Part shown: positions 25,276 through 33,027 of the stretch, one piece after another
Position numbering within the stretch: the stretch's first letter is position 1
Layout: every line of letters begins with the position of its first letter
NCBI GenBank assembly: GCA_023422635.1
Contig: JAFAGO010000042.1
Coordinates: forward strand, 124,001-188,000
DNA from: Bacteroidota bacterium
GTDB lineage: Bacteria > Bacteroidota > Bacteroidia > Flavobacteriales > Weeksellaceae
DNA: 64,000 bases
Reading direction: 5' to 3'
Translations under genes and position numbers: made by a program
Notes under the pieces: model-generated
Told to the model about the DNA's origin: nothing
Database searches by the model: none
The model's input: only the letters and a program-made list of their open reading frames with translations

Positions 25276-26595
25276 TTAATCGTGATTCAGTTTTGAAGTG
25301 TCTTTGGTGTCCTTCATGAAAATATATACCACTAAAGAGAAAGCAATACAAACGGTGATATACCAATAGTAGTACGATTCTACACCTTGTTTCTTCAGAA
25401 ATAATGCCACATATTCTGCAGATCCTCCAAAAATACTTACTGTTAAAGCATAAGGTAATCCTACACCAAGCGCTCTAATGTTTGCAGGGAATAATTCTGC
25501 TTTTACAACGGCGTTAATGGAAGTATAACCCGAAACAATAATTAAAGCAGCAATAAGGTAGGCGAATGCTCCCCACATCGAAGTGGTATGACTAAGCCCT
25601 GTTAATAATGGAACCGTGAAAATTGTTCCCAAAATACCAAAACCTAAAAGCAAAGGTCTTCTTCCAATTTTGTCTGAAAGCAATCCGAAAACAGGCTGCA
25701 AACAAGCGAAAATAAACAACGATAAGAAGGAAATTAGTGTAGATTGTTCCTTGCTCAACATCACAGTGTTGATTAAGAATTTCTGCATATAAGTGGTATA
25801 GGTGTAAAACGCTAAAGTTCCACCTAAAGTTAATCCAATTACGGTGATGAGTGCTTTTGGATGTTTAAGAAGTTCTTTTATTGAACCATCTTTTTTATCA
25901 TCTTGCGCATTTTTGAGTTTGTTTTTCTCGAAAGATTCCGTTTCGTGAAGATTGCTTCTCATATACAATGCAATCACCGAAAGAATCGCACCAATCACAA
26001 AAGGAATTCTCCACCCCCAATCGTGTAGTTGATCTTCCGACAAGATAAATTTCTGTAAAATAAGCTGAATTCCCAAAGCAATCAATTGTCCGCCGATAAG
26101 GGTAACATATTGGAAACTTGAGTAGAATCCTCTTCTGTCCGATGTTGCCATTTCTGAAAGATAGGTTGCAGAAACTCCATATTCTCCTCCAACACTTAAT
26201 CCTTGCAATAATCTAGCAACTAGTAATAAAATTGGAGCTAAAACACCTATGGTTTCGTAAGATGGCGTTAAAGCAATCAACAATGAACCAAAAGACATGA
26301 GCAAAACGGAAAGCGTCATGGCTTTTTTTCGTCCGATTTTATCTGCGATTGTTCCGAAAAGCCAACCGCCAATTGGGCGCATTAGGAAACCTACTGCAAA
26401 AATACCAGCAGTATTCAAAAGTTGAGCTGTTTGATCTCCTGAAGGGAAAAAGGCGTGTGAAAAGTAAATTGCAAACGCTGCGTATGCATACCAATCGTAC
26501 CATTCCACAAGATTACCGATGGAACCACCAATAATGGCTTTTACTCTGTTTTTAACGGTGAGTTCCTTTGTGTTTTTTATTTGAGTTGTTGACAT
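25276..26595 (-). CDS. MFS transporter, metabolite:H+ symporter (MHS) family
   Basis: A 439-residue twelve-helix transporter. The MHS subfamily start GSIGNLVEWYDWYAYAAFAIYFSHAFFP, the RPIGGWLFGTIADKIGRKKAM motif in loop 2-3, and LLQGLSVGGEYGVSATYLSEMA are all clear. The closest characterised types are proton symporters for 2-oxoglutarate, citrate, proline or betaine (KgtP/ProP-like). It follows the porin gene by 17 nt, and a two-component system is upstream in the same direction. This suggests regulated uptake of an organic acid or osmolyte through porin plus inner-membrane symporter. The exact substrate cannot be read from sequence. Confidence 0.88.
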   Translation of the reverse strand: MSTTQIKNTKELTVKNRVKAIIGGSIGNLVEWYDWYAYAAFAIYFSHAFFPSGDQTAQLLNTAGIFAVGFLMRPIGGWLFGTIADKIGRKKAMTLSVLLMSFGSLLIALTPSYETIGVLAPILLLVARLLQGLSVGGEYGVSATYLSEMATSDRRGFYSSFQYVTLIGGQLIALGIQLILQKFILSEDQLHDWGWRIPFVIGAILSVIALYMRSNLHETESFEKNKLKNAQDDKKDGSIKELLKHPKALITVIGLTLGGTLAFYTYTTYMQKFLINTVMLSKEQSTLISFLSLFIFACLQPVFGLLSDKIGRRPLLLGFGILGTIFTVPLLTGLSHTTSMWGAFAYLIAALIIVSGYTSINAVVKAELFPANIRALGVGLPYALTVSIFGGSAEYVALFLKKQGVESYYYWYITVCIAFSLVVYIFMKDTKDTSKLNHD

Positions 26596-26612
26596 ATGTA
26601 AGGGTTTTAATT

Positions 26613-28016
26613 TTATAAAGCAATTTGTAAAGTCAAAAGATGTTCACCTTTTCTCGTGAATACTTCTTTGGTTTCCGCGTTGTAAAGTGGTCTAGAAGTA
26701 TATTGATAAGCCAGTTTTGCATTTTGCGACAAAATGAAAAGATTCGCACCGATATCGTAGTGATGCCCAATCTGATTTAGCGCATCAAAATCCTTTAAAG
26801 TGTAAGAAGCAAATGGTTGTAATTTAACTTTATCACTGAATTTTGGAAGAACAAAACCTGCTTGGGTGTACCAAATTTTTCCAGTTCCTAAAAGGTATTT
26901 TGCGTTTCCGAAACCTTCAGCTGCTACAGCTCCAGTATACGTTGGATCGGCAGTTCCAGGATTCATAATTCCTGTAGTTTTTAAGTAATTGTGGCCATAA
27001 TCGTTGAGGTAATACACGGAGTAGAAACTAACCGCCATTTCTTTCGCTGGATTTCCGATAGGTCTGTCCACGAAAACATCAAGGCCGAAGTTACTTTGAT
27101 TGTGCGATACCATTTGGCCTTCAGTAGGTTGCTCAAGCGTTGCATCGTTATTGCTATAAAAACCTAAACCGATATTGAAAATCTTTTTCGATCCGATGTA
27201 TGTTCCTGGCAAAAATGAAGTTGCCGTGGTTTCACGATCACCAAATTGATACATTCCATATCCTGCAAAGGAGAGTTTTCCAGATTGGTTGTTTTCAACT
27301 ACAGGACCGCCAACAATGGGAGTTCTATTTGTGGCGAATGGTTTGTTAACAGAAACTCGATAATTAAATTTATTAAAGGCACCGTGCGCAAAAACACCAA
27401 ATTGTCGAGAAAACTGATCGGAAACCTCAATGTTCGGGAAATTAAAAACAGGCAAATCAGCCGTTAAAAGTTTCGTCGTACTTGCATTGGTTAACCTGCT
27501 TATTCCCGACCAAGCATGAAGTCCAGCTCCTATGTACAAGTGATTTTTATTCATGGTTTTGGTTGCTTTATCAACCATTGGCTTAATGGTGACCTCATTG
27601 TATGCGTCCATGAAGAAAATTTGTGGTTTTTTTCCAGCTCCGTTGCCGCCAGTTCCGCTTCCGCCGCCACTAATGAAACTTTGGTTGTTGATTCCAAATT
27701 GTAACATCACAGATAGCCAACTGGACATTTGAGCGTTCATGATGATTCTCATTCTTCGAACTCCAGCGTCATAAGTGAAATCTTGTGGAAAGCCATTCAC
27801 TTGCGTGCCAGGATTGTTATCGATCCCTCGTAACCATACTTGGGAAGAAATTCCGAATTTTAAAAATTTATCACCACTTTCGTCAAAGCGAATTTTCATT
27901 TCTCCGGGAGAGTTTTTGAAGGTTTCTTCAGATAATTTTAGAGGTTTTTTAAGAGAGTCTTGCGCCGAAATATTCATTGCGGTAATAAGTGCGCCGAAAC
28001 AGAGAAGTGCTTTCAT
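26613..28016 (-). CDS. outer-membrane porin-like beta-barrel protein
   Basis: A 467-residue protein with a signal peptide (MKALLCFGALITAMNISAQ) and a mature part of alternating strands, Gly/Asn-rich loops and aromatic girdle residues, ending in ALTLQIAL-like C-terminal strands. It resembles large 16- to 18-strand specific porins (OprP/OprO or DUF-type), but I cannot fix the family. I start at the ATG at 28016; the longer frame to 28046 precedes the signal peptide. The gene is first in an operon with the MHS transporter. A 44-bp array of four 11-bp direct repeats lies 45 nt upstream, a probable operator for the adjacent response regulator. Confidence 0.75.
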   Translation of the reverse strand: MKALLCFGALITAMNISAQDSLKKPLKLSEETFKNSPGEMKIRFDESGDKFLKFGISSQVWLRGIDNNPGTQVNGFPQDFTYDAGVRRMRIIMNAQMSSWLSVMLQFGINNQSFISGGGSGTGGNGAGKKPQIFFMDAYNEVTIKPMVDKATKTMNKNHLYIGAGLHAWSGISRLTNASTTKLLTADLPVFNFPNIEVSDQFSRQFGVFAHGAFNKFNYRVSVNKPFATNRTPIVGGPVVENNQSGKLSFAGYGMYQFGDRETTATSFLPGTYIGSKKIFNIGLGFYSNNDATLEQPTEGQMVSHNQSNFGLDVFVDRPIGNPAKEMAVSFYSVYYLNDYGHNYLKTTGIMNPGTADPTYTGAVAAEGFGNAKYLLGTGKIWYTQAGFVLPKFSDKVKLQPFASYTLKDFDALNQIGHHYDIGANLFILSQNAKLAYQYTSRPLYNAETKEVFTRKGEHLLTLQIAL

Positions 28017-28020
28017 AAAA

Positions 28021-28044
28021 GGTAGGATGATTTGTTCACCTACC
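28021..28044. repeat. inverted repeat GGTAGG-N12-CCTACC in the porin leader
   Basis: Perfect 6-bp arms at 28021-28026 and 28039-28044, immediately upstream of the porin start. It could fold in the mRNA leader or be a protein site. Confidence 0.4.
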
Positions 28045-28060
28045 AATTACCGATAAGAAT

Positions 28061-28104
28061 TTGAAGTTTTTTTGAAGTTTTTTTGAAGTTTTCTTGAATT
28101 TTAG
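28061..28104. promoter_or_regulatory. four 11-bp direct repeats, probable OmpR-type regulator operator
   Basis: TTGAAG begins at 28061, 28072 and 28083, and the variant TTGAAT at 28094, each followed by a T-rich 5-mer, giving an exact 11-bp period over 44 bp. OmpR/PhoB-type regulators bind tandem 11-bp direct repeats, and the gene for such a regulator is two genes away. The site is 45 nt upstream of the porin ATG. Confidence 0.65.
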
Positions 28105-28114
28105 TTACAACGTT

Positions 28115-29383
28115 CTAATTTTCAAATGAAATTGTAAACAAATGCTCATTGTTACGCTGTTTGTACTGAATTTTAAAACCATACATATCGACAATTTTTT
28201 TAACCAAAGCCAGTCCAATTCCGATAGAATTCGGATTTAATTCGCCTTTTTTGAACCTTTGAAAGACCGTTTGATCATCCAAATTATTGTTGTAACCCGA
28301 GTTTTTGATGATAAAAAATTTTTCATCTAACGAAATTGAGATGTTTCCTTCAATTAAATTATGCCGAATAGAATTGCTGATGAGGTTCGAAAAAACAATT
28401 TCCGCGAGGTATGGATTAATCGGTAAAAAAATATTTTTTTGGATTGCACTATTCAGTTGGATTTCCTTCATTGAAATTAAATCTTCCTGGTTTGCTATCA
28501 AATCAGTAATCAGTTCAGAAATATTGGTAATTTCATTCGTGATTTCATGATTTTCTAAACTCATTAGAAGAATGAGCGATTGATTGATCGAGGAAACCCG
28601 CAAAAGTTGATCGTACATACTGCTCAGCGATTGCATTTGTTCTTCATCAAGCGGCGTTTCCAAAAGAAGATCAATTTTCCCTTTGATGTTTGCAATCGGT
28701 GTTTGTAATTCGTGAGAAAGATTCTCGGTGAATTCTTGCAAAGATTCGTAATGGCGAATGGATTGTTGTGAGGTTTTAAGGAAAAGCTGATTCAGTTTAT
28801 CCAACTCGTGAATCTTCGTGTCCACCAATTGAAGTTGTTTTTTTTCTCGAACATCAAAGCTTTGCATTTCAGTAACCAAATGGTAGAACGGTTCGTAAAG
28901 ATTTCTTGCAATTATTTCACCAAAGAAAAGAATAATGATGATGATGAAAACAAAAATCCAAAGAATAACCATCACAATTCCCACAAAAAATTTATCATCA
29001 ATTACCGTAAGATCACTTTCGGAAGTAATTTTATATTGAACATTATTGATGAGAGGATATGTGGTAACATCAATCCTGTTAATCGTCGCCAGCAATTCCT
29101 CGCTCCATTCGTGATTTTTGGTGACCACTTCATCGTCTTTTTTATTTTTGAAAGGAATATTTAGTGTTGTAATTGAAACATGCGGATGTTGATTTTCAAT
29201 ATGTTGTACCGATTCTCCAGATTGAATTTTTTTTACAACAATTTGATTGATGTCATTCAGCTTGCCAATGGCAGATTGCATGGTTGCTCTTTCAATCGCG
29301 AAATAGAAAATAAAAAAACCGATTGACAATGCAAAAAATACAATGCCGATAAAATATTGTGTTATTTTGGTACTCAGTCGCAT
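28115..29383 (-). CDS. sensor histidine kinase
   Basis: A 422-residue membrane-bound kinase. Helix 1 is at about residues 8-30 and helix 2 at about 130-155, enclosing a periplasmic sensing domain of about 100 residues with no family I recognise. The cytoplasmic part has the phosphoacceptor His224 in LSHELQTP, an N-box NLISNSIRHN and a G-box GIGLALVKKIVD. The response regulator gene ends immediately before its start, with no gap, so the two are cotranscribed. The porin and MHS transporter genes lie downstream in the same direction and are likely targets; the ligand may be their substrate. Confidence 0.93.
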   Translation of the reverse strand: MRLSTKITQYFIGIVFFALSIGFFIFYFAIERATMQSAIGKLNDINQIVVKKIQSGESVQHIENQHPHVSITTLNIPFKNKKDDEVVTKNHEWSEELLATINRIDVTTYPLINNVQYKITSESDLTVIDDKFFVGIVMVILWIFVFIIIIILFFGEIIARNLYEPFYHLVTEMQSFDVREKKQLQLVDTKIHELDKLNQLFLKTSQQSIRHYESLQEFTENLSHELQTPIANIKGKIDLLLETPLDEEQMQSLSSMYDQLLRVSSINQSLILLMSLENHEITNEITNISELITDLIANQEDLISMKEIQLNSAIQKNIFLPINPYLAEIVFSNLISNSIRHNLIEGNISISLDEKFFIIKNSGYNNNLDDQTVFQRFKKGELNPNSIGIGLALVKKIVDMYGFKIQYKQRNNEHLFTISFEN

Positions 29384-30061
29384 TTAGTTCGACCATTTGT
29401 AACCAAGTCCGTAAATGGTTTTTAGATAATCGTTACCGCCGTTATCTTTAATTTTTTTACGCAGGTTTTTCAAATGTTGATAAATAAAATCTACATTATC
29501 AAGATTAAAAGTATAATCTCCCCAAAGGTGTGTAGCAATGGCTTGTCGGGATAAAACTCGGTTTTTATTATTGATGAAATACACCAACAGATTAATTTCC
29601 TTTTTAGTGAGAATCAGTTCTTTACCATTCACGAAACATTGCATGGAATCAAGATTGATGGTGATTTCATTAAATTCGAGCACAGCAGATTCCTTATTGT
29701 TCTGATTTCTTCGCGTTACAGCTTTAATTCGAGCATGCAATTCAGGCAACGGAAACGGTTTTGTTATATAGTCATCCGCTCCATTATTCAGGCCAATAAG
29801 TTTATAATCAAGTGAATTTTGTGCAGAAATAATAATAACTTGTGTATTTGGTTTTTGCTCCTTAATATTTGATAGAACATCCAATCCAGTACCGTCCGGA
29901 AGAGTGAGGTCTAATAATATCAAATCAAAATCTTCCTTTTGTAGAAGTGTCAATGCTTGCTTTTTAGTGGAGGCACAAATGCATTCGTAACGTTCCTTTG
30001 CAAGATAGTTGGTGATGTTTTCGGCGAGATCGGTGTGATCTTCTACAAGTAGGATTTTCAT
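29384..30061 (-). CDS. OmpR/PhoB-type response regulator
   Basis: A 225-residue two-domain regulator. The receiver has the acidic pocket Glu7/Asp8, phospho-acceptor Asp51 in LLDLTLPDG and the Lys in TKPFPLPEL. The C-terminal winged helix is OmpR type, with VLSRQAIATHLWGD and the final TIYGLGYKW. It is first in the operon with the kinase. Two imperfect copies of the 11-bp box (CTTAAG at 30093 and TTGAAG at 30104) lie about 30-45 nt upstream of its own start, suggesting autoregulation. The main target is probably the 11-bp repeat array in front of the porin gene. Confidence 0.95.
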   Translation of the reverse strand: MKILLVEDHTDLAENITNYLAKERYECICASTKKQALTLLQKEDFDLILLDLTLPDGTGLDVLSNIKEQKPNTQVIIISAQNSLDYKLIGLNNGADDYITKPFPLPELHARIKAVTRRNQNNKESAVLEFNEITINLDSMQCFVNGKELILTKKEINLLVYFINNKNRVLSRQAIATHLWGDYTFNLDNVDFIYQHLKNLRKKIKDNGGNDYLKTIYGLGYKWSN

Positions 30062-30092
30062 AGGATTTAAAATACAAACTTTCAGGCTTAAA

Positions 30093-30109
30093 CTTAAGAA
30101 AATTTGAAG
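30093..30109. promoter_or_regulatory. possible autoregulatory half-sites of the response regulator
   Basis: CTTAAG (30093-30098) and TTGAAG (30104-30109) are spaced by exactly 11 bp and have the same orientation relative to the gene as the porin array. Only one of the two is a perfect match. Confidence 0.3.
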
Positions 30110-30213
30110 ACATATCCGAAAACTCGGTAGAACGCTCTGTGGCGTTACTGCTAAATTCTATGTTTTGGCTTTTTACAAACGTTTAAAACTTCTTTCAAAA
30201 TAATTTTAAAAGC

Positions 30214-30242
30214 ATTGATGTTCTAAACTTTGATTAAATTTA
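30214..30242 (+). promoter_or_regulatory. putative promoter of miaE
   Basis: TTG at 30214-30216, 18-nt spacer, TAAATTTA at 30235-30242. It covers the 5' extension of the frame and supports the ATG at 30263. Confidence 0.45.
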
Positions 30243-30262
30243 CATCTTCAAAAATAATTTCT

Positions 30263-30844
30263 ATGTTCAAATTAAAACTTCCAACCGATCCCAGATGGGC
30301 GAATATTGCCGAAGGAAATCTTGAAGAAATCCTTACCGATCACGCTTGGTGCGAACAAAAAGCTGCAACCAATGCGATCGGACTTATTACAATGGTTCCA
30401 GAACATACTGAAATGGTGACTGAACTTACCGCAATTGCTTTGGAAGAAATGGATCACTTCAATCAAGTTCATGAAATTATTAAAAAAAGAGGGGGCGTTT
30501 TAGGAAGAACTCGTAAAGATGATTACGTAAACGATCTTGTGCAATTTATCGTAAAAGGGGGAAGTAGAACTGATCTTCTTATCGATAAAATGCTTTTTGC
30601 AGCAATGATTGAAGCCAGAAGTTGCGAAAGATTTAAAGTGCTTACCGATAATATTAAAGATGAAGAATTGAAAAAATTCTATCATGATTTGATGATTTCG
30701 GAAGCGAATCATTACACCACTTTTATTGGATTTGCAAGACAATTAGGCGATCCGGAAAAAGTAAATAAACGTTGGGAAGAATGGTTGGAATACGAAGCTA
30801 AAATCATTCAATCGTACGGAAACAAAGAAACCATTCACGGTTAG
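30263..30844 (+). CDS. miaE: tRNA-(ms2io6A)-hydroxylase MiaE-like
   Basis: A 193-residue ferritin-like di-iron protein. The helical bundle carries the metal ligands in ITDHAWCEQKAA, EEMDHFNQVH, IEARSCERF and ISEANHYTTF, giving the Glu and ExxH pairs typical of MiaE. It hydroxylates the isopentenyl side chain of modified adenosine 37 in tRNAs that read codons starting with U. I use the ATG at 30263; the ORF extension begins with a TTG inside the promoter. It is transcribed divergently from the two-component system and stands alone. Confidence 0.9.
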   Translation: MFKLKLPTDPRWANIAEGNLEEILTDHAWCEQKAATNAIGLITMVPEHTEMVTELTAIALEEMDHFNQVHEIIKKRGGVLGRTRKDDYVNDLVQFIVKGGSRTDLLIDKMLFAAMIEARSCERFKVLTDNIKDEELKKFYHDLMISEANHYTTFIGFARQLGDPEKVNKRWEEWLEYEAKIIQSYGNKETIHG

Positions 30845-30954
30845 ATTGAAAATTCCTAGAACGATTCAATAGAATCGCAACTCGATAAATATAAATATTG
30901 ATCAAATGTACTTCCTTCGGAAAGTGGATTTGTCAAACTTTGAAGATTACCCAA

Positions 30955-31572
30955 ATGAGCACGCAGCGTTACGAAAATATTTTTAACCTTTTCCTGAAAT
31001 CTTTTTTTCAGGGTTTGCTAATTATTGGGCCAATCGGACTAACTATTTTTGTCATTTGGTATATTATTTCGTCTGTTGATAGTTTGGTTCCTTCTGTTGC
31101 GCAGCAAGTTCCAGGATTGGTTTTTATTTCTGTGGTCGCGTTCACCTCTCTTTTGGGGTATTTGGGGAACAAATTTGTTTTTGGGCGTTTTATCTTCGAT
31201 CAAGTTGATTATCTTTTAGAAAGAACGCCAGGAATCAAGCATATCTATAGTCCTACAAAAGATGTGATGGCTTCTTTCGTGGGCGATAAAAAGAAATTCA
31301 ACGATCCTGTTTGGGTAAAAACCAATGAAAATCCTGAAATATGGCGAATTGGCTTTCTTACCCAAAAAGAAATGTCGGATGTTGAAAAACACAACTACGT
31401 TGCCGTTTATTTACCGCATTCTTATGCGATTTCGGGTTGGGTAATTGTTACGGAACAGAAAAACATTAAGCCCGTTGTTGGGATGAGTGCCGCTGCTGCA
31501 ATGAAATTTGCCGTTAGCGGTGGCGTTGCAGGTTTTCATTCCGAAGAAAATATTTTTAAAACTCAGGAATAG
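30955..31572 (+). CDS. DUF502 family membrane protein
   Basis: A 205-residue protein with two N-terminal membrane helices (about residues 12-35 and 50-75), starting with the DUF502 pattern FLKSFFQGLLIIGPIGLTIFVIW, then a soluble C-terminal half with the block ERTPGIKHIYSPTKDVMASF and HSYAISGWVIVT. Function unknown; homologues occur in many bacteria and plants. I start at the ATG at 30955 because the upstream extension from 30898 has no resemblance to the family. It is a single gene 110 nt after miaE and converges with the dehydrogenase. Confidence 0.85.
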   Translation: MSTQRYENIFNLFLKSFFQGLLIIGPIGLTIFVIWYIISSVDSLVPSVAQQVPGLVFISVVAFTSLLGYLGNKFVFGRFIFDQVDYLLERTPGIKHIYSPTKDVMASFVGDKKKFNDPVWVKTNENPEIWRIGFLTQKEMSDVEKHNYVAVYLPHSYAISGWVIVTEQKNIKPVVGMSAAAAMKFAVSGGVAGFHSEENIFKTQE

Positions 31573-31613
31573 CACTATTTTTTTTGAATTTTGTTGAAGA
31601 AATTACATCAACT

Positions 31614-32822
31614 TTACTCTTTTGAAATTTTGTAAAGTTTCCCGCTATCGGTAATCGCATACAAATTTCCATCATTTCCATTTAAAACATCCCGAAATCT
31701 TTCGTTTTTGTCTTCAAGTAAACGTTCTTCACCAACGACTTTGTTGTTTTTAATCACCAACCGATCGATATGTTGTCCACTTAAACAACCGATGAAAAGA
31801 TTGTTGTTCCATTCGGTGATTTCGCCGGTATAAAATGCGATTCCACTTGGGGAAATTACAGGATCCCAGTAATAAACAGGTTGTTCAGTTCCTGATTTTT
31901 GAGTGATTCCTGTGCCAATTTTTTCGCCAGAATATTCAATTCCATACGTTACATCGCCCCAACCGTAGTTTTTACCCGGTTCAATTAGGTTGAGTTCGTC
32001 GCCTCCACGAGGTCCGTGTTCGGTCTCCCAAAGTTGACCTTTTTCATCAATTGCTAAACCTTGTGGATTTCTGTGTCCGAAAGAATAAATTTCTGGTTTA
32101 AAACCTTCTTTTCCAATAAAAGGATTTCCCGTCGCAGGTTTTCCTTCTTTTGTAATTCTCAAAATTTTCCCCAAATAATTATCCGTTTTTTGAGACAAAG
32201 CACGCGTTACTTTATCTGAACGTTCTCCAGTGCTCACAAATAGATTTCCTTCTTTATCAAATTGAAGTCGACTTCCGAAATGTAAATTTCCATCGTATGA
32301 AGGCGTTGCCCGAAATATAACGGTTGAATTTTCAACTAGATTTTTAGTTTCGCTTAGTTTGCCTTTTGCAACAGAGGTTAGATTTCCGTTTTCAAATGGT
32401 TCGGAAAAGCTCCAATAAATTGTTCGATTGGATGTAAAGTCTGGGTCTAAAGCGATATCGAGTAATCCTCCTTGTGAAGCAGCATCCACTTTTGGTAAGC
32501 CTTCAACTTTCGTTTTTATTTTTCCGTCTTTTGAAATGATCCAAATGAAACCGGATTTTTCGGTAATTAAAAACCGTCCATCAGGAAGGTTGATTATTCC
32601 CCAAGGTCTTCCAAGGTCGCTTGCTAAAACTTCGCTTTTATATGGAGTAGAAGTGCGAACTGCTTGAATTCTCGTTTGTTGTTGAAACGCTGGTTGATAA
32701 TTGGTGTTGGGTTTTTGCTTTTCAACAGATTCAGAAGCATCGGTGGTGTTAATACGCGTTGAGGTTTTTTGCTGACATTGAATTAACGATGCAAACAATA
32801 CGGGAAAAAGAAACTTAAACAT
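31614..32822 (-). CDS. PQQ-dependent sugar dehydrogenase-type lipoprotein
   Basis: A 402-residue protein with a lipoprotein signal (MFKFLFPVLFASLIQC, Cys16) and a six-bladed beta-propeller of the soluble aldose sugar dehydrogenase/Yli-I type. Visible blocks are RPWGIINLPDGRFLITEK, GGLLDIALDPDF, SFGHRNPQGLAID, ETEHGPRGGDELN and NYGWGDVTYG. This group oxidises aldoses at the cell envelope with pyrroloquinoline quinone. The reading frame extends further upstream into the TonB receptor gene, but the start at 32822 gives the signal peptide. It is divergent from that receptor, with 205 nt between them. Confidence 0.88.
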   Translation of the reverse strand: MFKFLFPVLFASLIQCQQKTSTRINTTDASESVEKQKPNTNYQPAFQQQTRIQAVRTSTPYKSEVLASDLGRPWGIINLPDGRFLITEKSGFIWIISKDGKIKTKVEGLPKVDAASQGGLLDIALDPDFTSNRTIYWSFSEPFENGNLTSVAKGKLSETKNLVENSTVIFRATPSYDGNLHFGSRLQFDKEGNLFVSTGERSDKVTRALSQKTDNYLGKILRITKEGKPATGNPFIGKEGFKPEIYSFGHRNPQGLAIDEKGQLWETEHGPRGGDELNLIEPGKNYGWGDVTYGIEYSGEKIGTGITQKSGTEQPVYYWDPVISPSGIAFYTGEITEWNNNLFIGCLSGQHIDRLVIKNNKVVGEERLLEDKNERFRDVLNGNDGNLYAITDSGKLYKISKE

Positions 32823-33027
32823 AACAATAATTTTCTTCAAGATAAGATTTTTTAAGTTGTTGAGTGGAATCTGGTTTTTTTCATATATAATTAGTAATAA
32901 ATTGGTTTTAGTATTAATTAAAATGGGGTTAAAATTAAAATCAATTGTAAATTGTTCGAAATACCTATAAAAAAATAGGGTTAGTGTTATAAAAATTAAT
33001 AATTTCGTTTTGTAAAAAATTAATAAT

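Noticed and set aside
28061..28104. CRISPR-like repeat array
   Set aside because: Units are contiguous 11-mers without spacers and lie in a promoter region; no cas genes are present.
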